A program made the position numbers and the translations under genes. DNA of 11,380 bases from NCBI GenBank assembly GCA_964597685.1, contig CAZQZC010000078.1:1-11380 (forward strand). Direction: 5' to 3'. Shown here piece by piece: positions 6,998 through 11,380 of the stretch. The stretch's first letter is position 1, and every line of letters begins with the position of its first letter. The stretch comes from JBCBTJ01 sp964597685 (lineage in GTDB: Bacteria; Pseudomonadota; Alphaproteobacteria; Caulobacterales; Hyphomonadaceae). The notes below the pieces were generated by a model. It saw only the letters and a list, made by a program, of their open reading frames with translations, did no database searches and was not told the origin of the DNA.

Positions 6998-7750
6998 ATG
7001 AGCGGTGTGCGGCGTTTCCTGAACAGACTTGATGCAACAGCGTGGCGCGCAGTCAGCGTGTCGATCGCTCTGTTCGCCGGGGTGATGACAATCTTGGTTC
7101 TTGGCAAGACAGGCGTCTTTGGGACGTTCGCGGGCTATGAAGAGAGTTTCACGGCGCTGAAACGTTCGCCCTGGGGTCTGCCGGCGGTTATCGCAGCATT
7201 TTGTCTCGGCGCGTTCCTCGGCGCCCCGCAATTTGGGCTGATCGCCGCCGCCGTGGTCGCATTCGGCCCCTGGACGGGCTTCGCCTATTCATGGATTGCG
7301 ACACTTGTATCGGGGGCAGCCACCTTCTGGACGGGCCGGATAGCGGGCGAGGCGGCGTTTCGGCGTTACGCCGGCGAAGGGGCTAATCGCATCTCCGCCT
7401 TCATCGGGCGCAACGCGTTTCTGGCGAGCGCCTTGGTGCGCAACGCGCCGACTGCGCCATTCATCGTTGTGAACATGGCCTTCGGTGTCAGCCATGCGCG
7501 GTTCCTACATTTCTTCGCGGGCATGGCGCTTGGGATCATCCCAAAGACCGCGCTGGTCGCCTTCGCCGGGCAAAGCGTTGTCGCGGCTCTATCGGGCGCG
7601 CCCCTGCTCGCCGCGGCGGCCGCGATCGCCGCCATTGGGGGCTGGCTGGCCCTGATGCTGTTCGCGCGGAAGCGAATCCGAGCGCAAGGGCAAAGTGTCC
7701 CGTTACGATTGGAATCGGACGTTGACTTGGTTCGAGATCCAGCTGAATGA
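6998..7750 (+). CDS. TVP38/TMEM64 (VTT/DedA-like) family membrane protein
   Basis: Predicted inner-membrane protein (250 residues) of the VTT superfamily, whose members are linked to lipid movement or membrane homeostasis; no specific substrate can be given. One membrane helix at about 18-38 is followed by a re-entrant-like stretch (62-92, ending GAPQFGLIAAAVVAFGPWTG), a helix about 95-113, and the family signature FIGRNAFLASALVRNAPTAP (135-154). Then come VVNMAFGV, LGIIPKT and a last helix near 201-223. The tail is charged. The start ATG has only a poor ribosome binding site and lies 61 bases after the methyltransferase gene; it may be translated from the same message. Its 3' end (7722-7750) overlaps the probable promoter of the leuA leader. 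Confidence 0.87.
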   Translation: MSGVRRFLNRLDATAWRAVSVSIALFAGVMTILVLGKTGVFGTFAGYEESFTALKRSPWGLPAVIAAFCLGAFLGAPQFGLIAAAVVAFGPWTGFAYSWIATLVSGAATFWTGRIAGEAAFRRYAGEGANRISAFIGRNAFLASALVRNAPTAPFIVVNMAFGVSHARFLHFFAGMALGIIPKTALVAFAGQSVVAALSGAPLLAAAAAIAAIGGWLALMLFARKRIRAQGQSVPLRLESDVDLVRDPAE

Positions 7751-7751
7751 T
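7722..7751 (+). promoter_or_regulatory. Probable promoter of the leuA leader transcript
   Basis: TTGACT (7722-7727) is one mismatch from the -35 consensus. It is followed after 18 bases by AATGAT (7746-7751), a 4-of-6 match to the -10 consensus. Transcription would begin about 7757-7759, at or next to the leader AUG (7758). The promoter lies in the last codons and stop of the VTT gene. The elements are seen; their use is inferred from position. Confidence 0.45.
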
Positions 7752-7757
7752 CCACGT

Positions 7758-7820
7758 ATGAGCATGTTCTTGCCCCTTTCGCTGCTTAGCGGCCCCTGGC
7801 CGCGTCACGTGCGTCGCTAG
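7758..7820 (+). CDS. leuA leader peptide (attenuation control peptide)
   Basis: A 20-codon ORF, too short for normal gene calling, ending in TAG (7818-7820). It holds the run LPLSLL (residues 5-10), so four of its first ten codons are leucine (TTG, CTT, CTG, CTT). CTT and TTG look less used than CTG and CTC in the leuA gene, as expected for sensitive control codons. The leucine codons (7770-7787) end directly before the 5' arm of the terminator hairpin. The stop codon lies in that hairpin's loop. Scarce charged tRNA-Leu would halt the ribosome where it covers the 5' arm and so prevent termination; ample leucine would let it pass and release. No good Shine-Dalgarno precedes it, consistent with a leaderless message starting at the AUG. 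A second ATG at 7764 is in frame. It is probably only a regulatory peptide. Confidence 0.75.
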   Translation: MSMFLPLSLLSGPWPRHVRR

Positions 7821-7843
7821 ATCGGCGCGCGGCCAGGGGTTTT
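7793..7843 (+). terminator. leuA attenuator: Rho-independent terminator in the leader
   Basis: Perfect 12-bp stem CCCCTGGCCGCG (7793-7804) with CGCGGCCAGGGG (7828-7839), a 23-base loop, and TTTT at 7840-7843. It lies 34 bases before the leuA start. A competing hairpin, GCGGCC-CCT-GGCCGC (7789-7803), uses most of the 5' arm and cannot coexist with it. The site could also be read as a simple terminator for the upstream VTT gene, but the leucine-rich ORF running into the 5' arm argues for regulated attenuation. Confidence 0.85.
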
Positions 7844-7877
7844 CGCGTCACGCTCCTCCCAACCAGGCCGCAAATCC

Positions 7878-9410
7878 ATGACCGATCCAACGCATATTCG
7901 CATCTTCGACACCACAATGCGCGACGGCGAGCAAAGCCCTGGCGCATCGATGACCCTCGGTGAAAAACTGGAGCTTGCAGATCTGCTTGAAGACATGCGC
8001 GTCGACGTGATCGAGGCCGGCTTCCCCGCAGCGTCCACCGGTGATTTCGAATGTGTTCAGAAAATCTCCTCAAGGCTGAAGGCTTCGGTCGTCTGCGGGC
8101 TCGCGCGGTCGACGCCGGCGGACATCGAACGATGCGCGGAGGCGGTTCGCGGCGCCGTCCGGCCGCGCATCCATACATTCATCTCCACCAGCCCGGTGCA
8201 CATGAAGCACAAGCTGAAAATGGGCCCCAACGCAGTTCTGGAGGCGGTGGGCCGCTCCGTCGCCCAAGCCCGCAATCACACCGACGACGTCGAGTGGAGC
8301 CCCGAGGATGCGACCCGGACTGATTGGGACTTTCTCTGCAAGTGTGTCGACGCCGCGATCACCGCCGGCGCCACAACGATCAATATCCCTGACACAGTGG
8401 GCTACTCCTTTCCGGACGAGTATGGAGCCCTGTTCCGACGCCTGCGCGAGTCGATTCCCGACGCCGACAAGGTCGCCTGGTCGGCGCATTGCCACAATGA
8501 TCTGGGGCTGGCCGTGGCCAATTCTCTCGCCGCCGTATCCAATGGCGCGACCCAGGTTGAGTGTGCGATCAACGGCCTCGGCGAGCGCGCCGGCAATGCG
8601 GCGTTGGAGGAGATCGTCATGGCGTTGAAGGTTCGCGGCGACGCGTTGGCCTATCAAACCGGACTCGAGTCCACGAAACTATCCCGCGCGTCCCAATTGG
8701 TTAGCCGCATCACGGGCTTCCCGGTGCAATACAACAAGGCCATTGTCGGCAAGAACGCCTTCGCCCACGAAAGCGGGATCCATCAGGACGGCATGCTGAA
8801 GCACGCCGAGACCTATGAGATCATGCGCCCGTCCGATGTCGGCGTCGCCGAGACGTCCTTGGTGATGGGCAAGCATTCGGGCCGCCACGCCTTCCGCGAG
8901 CGCCTCGCGTCGCTCGGGTACGATCTTGACGCCGACGAACTGAACGACGCCTTCGTCCGTTTTAAGGAACTCGCAGACCGAAAGAAGCACATCTTCGACG
9001 ATGATCTGGCGGCCCTCGTCGACGAGCAATTGACCGCGGCGGGCGAGCGCATCGCCTTTGTCAGGCTGAAGGTGTCGGCTGGGTCGGAAGGGCCGCAATC
9101 GGCGGAACTTGACTTGATGGTCGACGGGGCGCCGCATTCCGGCGCATCCACTGGGAACGGACCGGTCGACGCCGTCTTCCATGCCATCCGGCGGGCTGCG
9201 CCGCACGCTGCGAAGTTGGACCATTTTCAAGTTCACGCCGTGACCGGCGGCACGGACGCGCAGGCCAATGTTTCGGTCAGGCTTCGCGACGAGGGCATGA
9301 TCGCGTCCGGACGCGGCGCCGACACCGACACCCTGGTGGCCGCGGCCAAAGCCTATCTTCACGCCCTGAACAAGCTCGAGGCGCGCCGAGCGAAGCGGCG
9401 CGTCGAATAG
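7878..9410 (+). CDS. leuA: 2-isopropylmalate synthase
   Basis: Catalyses condensation of acetyl-CoA with 2-oxoisovalerate to 2-isopropylmalate, the committed step of leucine synthesis, in the cytoplasm. At 510 residues it fits the LeuA type 1 length. The TIM-barrel catalytic domain opens with FDTTMRDGEQSPGASM (10-25; Arg15/Asp16). It carries the metal-binding H204-x-H206 in SAHCHNDLGLA and the GLGERAGNA signature (233-241). Residues about 280-370 form the linker (KNAFAHESGIHQDG, 292-305; GKHSGRHAF, 331-339). The remaining about 120 residues are the C-terminal regulatory domain, expected to bind leucine for feedback inhibition, with the SGASTGNGPVDAVFHAI stretch (421-437). The start ATG has a weak ribosome binding site. 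Expression is probably controlled by the attenuator just upstream. mreB follows on the same strand after 227 bases. Confidence 0.97.
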   Translation: MTDPTHIRIFDTTMRDGEQSPGASMTLGEKLELADLLEDMRVDVIEAGFPAASTGDFECVQKISSRLKASVVCGLARSTPADIERCAEAVRGAVRPRIHTFISTSPVHMKHKLKMGPNAVLEAVGRSVAQARNHTDDVEWSPEDATRTDWDFLCKCVDAAITAGATTINIPDTVGYSFPDEYGALFRRLRESIPDADKVAWSAHCHNDLGLAVANSLAAVSNGATQVECAINGLGERAGNAALEEIVMALKVRGDALAYQTGLESTKLSRASQLVSRITGFPVQYNKAIVGKNAFAHESGIHQDGMLKHAETYEIMRPSDVGVAETSLVMGKHSGRHAFRERLASLGYDLDADELNDAFVRFKELADRKKHIFDDDLAALVDEQLTAAGERIAFVRLKVSAGSEGPQSAELDLMVDGAPHSGASTGNGPVDAVFHAIRRAAPHAAKLDHFQVHAVTGGTDAQANVSVRLRDEGMIASGRGADTDTLVAAAKAYLHALNKLEARRAKRRVE

Positions 9411-9424
9411 GTACGGATGGTACG

Positions 9425-9438
9425 CTTGTCCCGACAAG
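9425..9438 (+). terminator. Weak candidate hairpin after leuA
   Basis: CTTGTC-CC-GACAAG is a perfect 6-bp inverted repeat 15 bases after the leuA stop. The loop is very short and no U-run follows directly; the next T-rich stretch is near 9466-9474. It may contribute to ending the leuA message but is not a convincing intrinsic terminator. Confidence 0.25.
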
Positions 9439-9466
9439 TCTTAGCCGCCAAAATCGACTTAGTGCT

Positions 9467-9508
9467 TTGTTTTTAAATACTCCGCACCGTTATGGTACGC
9501 TCCGTACC
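9467..9508 (+). promoter_or_regulatory. Candidate mreB promoter with overlapping GGTACG dyad
   Basis: TTGTTT (9467-9472) and TATGGT (9491-9496), 18 bases apart, are a plausible but weak sigma70-type promoter. Overlapping the -10 is a perfect dyad GGTACG-CTC-CGTACC (9494-9508), placed as a repressor operator would be. The same GGTACG hexamer also occurs twice in tandem at 9410-9415 and 9419-9424. The 10-mer ATGGTACGCT is repeated at 9417-9426 and 9492-9501. No regulator is recognised. Confidence 0.4.
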
Positions 9509-9533
9509 TATAGCGTGCACATAGCCTGTTGCA

Positions 9534-9565
9534 TTAAGGCGCTGTAAACGGCACATAGTTTACAG
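9534..9565 (+). promoter_or_regulatory. CTGTAAAC dyad with CtrA-like half, upstream of mreB
   Basis: CTGTAAAC (9542-9549) and GTTTACAG (9558-9565) form a perfect 8-bp inverted repeat with an 8-base spacer, 72 bases before the mreB start. It could be a protein operator or an RNA hairpin in the leader. The left arm also overlaps TTAA-N7-TAAAC (9534-9549), one mismatch from the TTAA-N7-TTAAC CtrA site of Caulobacterales. Which factor binds, if any, is not known. Confidence 0.4.
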
Positions 9566-9637
9566 GGCTGTGGTGTAATCAATTGGGCGCGTTTCGGTTT
9601 TGGGCGGACCAGAGCGCGTAAAGACGGCGAGACACGC

Positions 9638-10678
9638 ATGATCGGTAGCTTGCTCGGCATGTTGTCCACGGACATGGCCATCGACCTCGGCACGGCCAAT
9701 ACGTTGGTTTACGTCAAAGGCCGCGGCGTTGTCGTCGACGAGCCGTCAGTCGTCGCCTACATGAACCAGGGCGGCCGCAAGATTGTCTACGCCGTCGGCG
9801 AGCAGGCCAAAAACATGCTCGGCAAGACGCCGGTCTCGATGGAGGCGATCCGCCCGATGCGCGACGGCGTCATCGCCGACTTCGAAGTCGCCGAGGAGAT
9901 GATCAAGCACTTCATCCGGAAGGTGCACAATCGCCGCGCTTTCGTCAGCCCGCTCATCATCATTTGCGTGCCCAGCTCCGCGACGAGCGTTGAGCGCCGC
10001 GCCATCCACCAATCCGCGCTCGCGGCCGGCGCACGGGAGGTGCAGCTGATTGAAGAGCCGATGGCCGCCGCGATTGGCGCGGGTCTGCCAATCGAAGACC
10101 CGGCGGGCTCCATGGTCGTCGACATCGGCGGCGGCACATCCGAGGTCGCGGTCCTCTCCCTCGGCGGCATCGTCTACTCGCGCTCGGTGCGCGTTGGCGG
10201 GGACAAGATGGACGAGGCGATCGTCAATTACCTTCGGCGCGAAGAGAAGCTTCTAATCGGCGAGATGTCGGCCGAGCGCATCAAGAAGGAGATCGGCTCG
10301 GCCACGCCGCCTGAAAAGGGCAAGGGCATGACCCTCTCGGTGCGCGGCCGCGGAACCCTGGACGCGGTTCCCAAGGAGTCCGAAGTGAACGAGGCGATGA
10401 TTTCCGAGGCGCTTCGCGAGCCCATGATGGAGATCATTGACGCTGTGCGGATAGCACTGGAGGCCATGCCGCCCGAACTCGCCGCCGATATCGTCGATCG
10501 AGGAATCGTGTTGACTGGCGGTGGCGCGCTCCTGCGCAATTTGGACACAATTATCCGCGAAGAGGCGAATCTTCCTGTTATGATCGCGGACGATCCGCTG
10601 AAATGCGTGGTGAATGGGTGTGGTCACGTCTTGGAAAACTTCTCCAAGATGAAGAACGTATTGTCGCCCGAAGTGTGA
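9638..10678 (+). CDS. mreB: Rod shape-determining protein MreB
   Basis: Bacterial actin that forms membrane-bound filaments and guides the elongasome for lateral wall synthesis. At 346 residues it has the usual length. The N-terminal MIGSLLGMLS is the membrane-binding amphipathic segment. The nucleotide-binding motifs are phosphate 1 DLGTANTLVY (16-25), phosphate 2 DIGGGTSEVAV (162-172) and the adenosine motif LTGGGALL (292-299). EEPMAAAIGAGLP (139-151), VRVGGDKMDEAI (184-195) and AERIKKEIG (212-220) match MreB of alphaproteobacteria closely. The ribosome binding site before ATG 9638 is weak (GGCGAG). mreC follows after 52 bases on the same strand, the usual mre operon order. Nothing looks disrupted. 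Confidence 0.97.
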   Translation: MIGSLLGMLSTDMAIDLGTANTLVYVKGRGVVVDEPSVVAYMNQGGRKIVYAVGEQAKNMLGKTPVSMEAIRPMRDGVIADFEVAEEMIKHFIRKVHNRRAFVSPLIIICVPSSATSVERRAIHQSALAAGAREVQLIEEPMAAAIGAGLPIEDPAGSMVVDIGGGTSEVAVLSLGGIVYSRSVRVGGDKMDEAIVNYLRREEKLLIGEMSAERIKKEIGSATPPEKGKGMTLSVRGRGTLDAVPKESEVNEAMISEALREPMMEIIDAVRIALEAMPPELAADIVDRGIVLTGGGALLRNLDTIIREEANLPVMIADDPLKCVVNGCGHVLENFSKMKNVLSPEV

Positions 10679-10730
10679 CGAGCCCGTCCTCTAACAAGTC
10701 GATGGGCGCGCCCGGAAAGGAAGAGGCTGG

Positions 10731-11380
10731 ATGCCGCGCCAAAGCCGAAGACAGACAAGCCGCCGGCCAATGCGCCGCCTTGGCCTGGGCTCTCTTCTGG
10801 CCTTGGGATTGGCGCTCGTTGCGATACAGAGCGCGCCTCGGGTCGCGGCTTTGTTCAACCCGGTTCGCACAGCGGCCAATGATCAATTGGCGGCGAACAC
10901 CAATCCCAGCTTTTGGGATCGGTTGACGGGCGCGTCGGCGCGCGACCGCCGCATACAGCAACTTGAGGCGGAGGTGCGCGACCTGGCGCGTTGGCGCGCG
11001 GCGGCCATTTCCATGGCCGAGCGCATGGAGGCCTATGAGGATATATTGAATGTTCTCGGCGAACCGCCGGTGCGCGGCGTCAGCGCGCGCGTGATCGCAG
11101 AGACAGACGGCCCCTTCTCCCAGACTTTTCTCGCCAATGCGGGCTCGGACCAGGGCGTGGAGCCAGGCTTCGTCGCCGTCAATGAAGGCGGTCTGGTGGG
11201 GCGGGTGGTGCAGCTCGGCCGAAAGTCGGCGCGGATCTTGTCGATCACCGATTTCAACAGTCGCGTCCCGGTGCGTGGCGAGGCCAGCGGCGGGCGTGCA
11301 ATCCTTTATGGAGGGAGAGACGGCGTCGGCACGCTGACGGATCGGCCCGAGGCCGACGATTTCCTCGAAGGCGAGCGCAT
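10731..11380 (+). CDS. mreC: Rod shape-determining protein MreC, partial (runs off the window)
   Basis: The first 216 codons of MreC, the single-pass membrane protein whose periplasmic domain links MreB and the wall-synthesis enzymes. No stop occurs before the window edge. It has a basic cytoplasmic N-terminus (1-16), a membrane helix about 17-34, a coiled-coil segment about 71-110 (ARDRRIQQLEAEVRDLARWR), then the beta-domain with ANAGSDQGVEPGFVAV (135-150), GLVGRVVQLG (154-163) and SARILSITDFNSRVPV (166-181), typical of the family. AGGAAGAGG (718-726 in the 10,000s) gives a good ribosome binding site for ATG 10731; a second in-frame ATG is at 10770. It lies 52 bases after mreB. mreD and mrdA/rodA genes would be expected beyond the edge. 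Confidence 0.93.
   Translation, partial: MPRQSRRQTSRRPMRRLGLGSLLALGLALVAIQSAPRVAALFNPVRTAANDQLAANTNPSFWDRLTGASARDRRIQQLEAEVRDLARWRAAAISMAERMEAYEDILNVLGEPPVRGVSARVIAETDGPFSQTFLANAGSDQGVEPGFVAVNEGGLVGRVVQLGRKSARILSITDFNSRVPVRGEASGGRAILYGGRDGVGTLTDRPEADDFLEGER

Noticed and set aside
8070..9437. Long open frames antisense to leuA and overlapping frames in mreB
   Set aside because: These are shadows of high-GC coding sequence; the plus-strand products match LeuA and MreB from end to end.
1..11380. CRISPR array, tRNA, rRNA, transposase, toxin-antitoxin or phage genes
   Set aside because: No spaced direct repeats, tRNA-like cloverleaf, or matching proteins were seen anywhere in the window.

Overview
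The window reads as chromosomal DNA of a GC-rich alphaproteobacterium, most likely in or near Caulobacterales (Caulobacteraceae/Hyphomonadaceae). This is inferred from high GC, the close match of MreB to Caulobacter-type MreB, the leuA-mreB-mreC order, and many small secreted alphaproteobacterial-type proteins. No phage, plasmid, CRISPR, tRNA or rRNA feature was found.

Layout. At 55-212 lies a 158-bp non-autonomous MITE-like element with long perfect terminal inverted repeats, sitting in the stop codon of a minus-strand membrane diguanylate cyclase gene (212-2002). Next is a small secreted DUF3617 protein on the plus strand (2189-2599). It ends tail to tail with a minus-strand train running from 4958 down to 2604: a secreted DUF6624-type protein, a secreted cysteine-paired Sel1-repeat protein, and an EamA/DMT transporter. 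Divergent from that train, on the plus strand, are a short-chain dehydrogenase (5147-6118), an exported COG4798-type methyltransferase homologue (6145-6936) and a VTT/TVP38 membrane protein (6998-7750).

The last third holds housekeeping genes. leuA (7878-9410), which encodes the committed enzyme of leucine synthesis, is preceded by what looks like a complete transcription attenuator. It has a 20-codon leader peptide with four leucine codons in a six-codon stretch, and a 12-bp perfect terminator stem with a U4 tail whose 5' arm lies inside the leader ORF. A smaller hairpin excludes that terminator. The likely promoter overlaps the end of the VTT gene and would start transcription about at the leader AUG, giving a leaderless leader peptide. 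A 227-bp gap with two dyads and repeated GGTACG hexamers then leads into mreB (9638-10678) and mreC (10731 to the window edge), the start of the rod-shape operon.

How the genes work together: leuA is expected to respond to leucine supply through the leader, and mreB/mreC form the elongasome core. The other genes are ordinary accessory functions (c-di-GMP synthesis, export, envelope proteins of unknown role). The strongest signal beyond routine annotation is the leuA attenuator. Next are the mobile element placed precisely in a stop codon and the dyads upstream of mreB.
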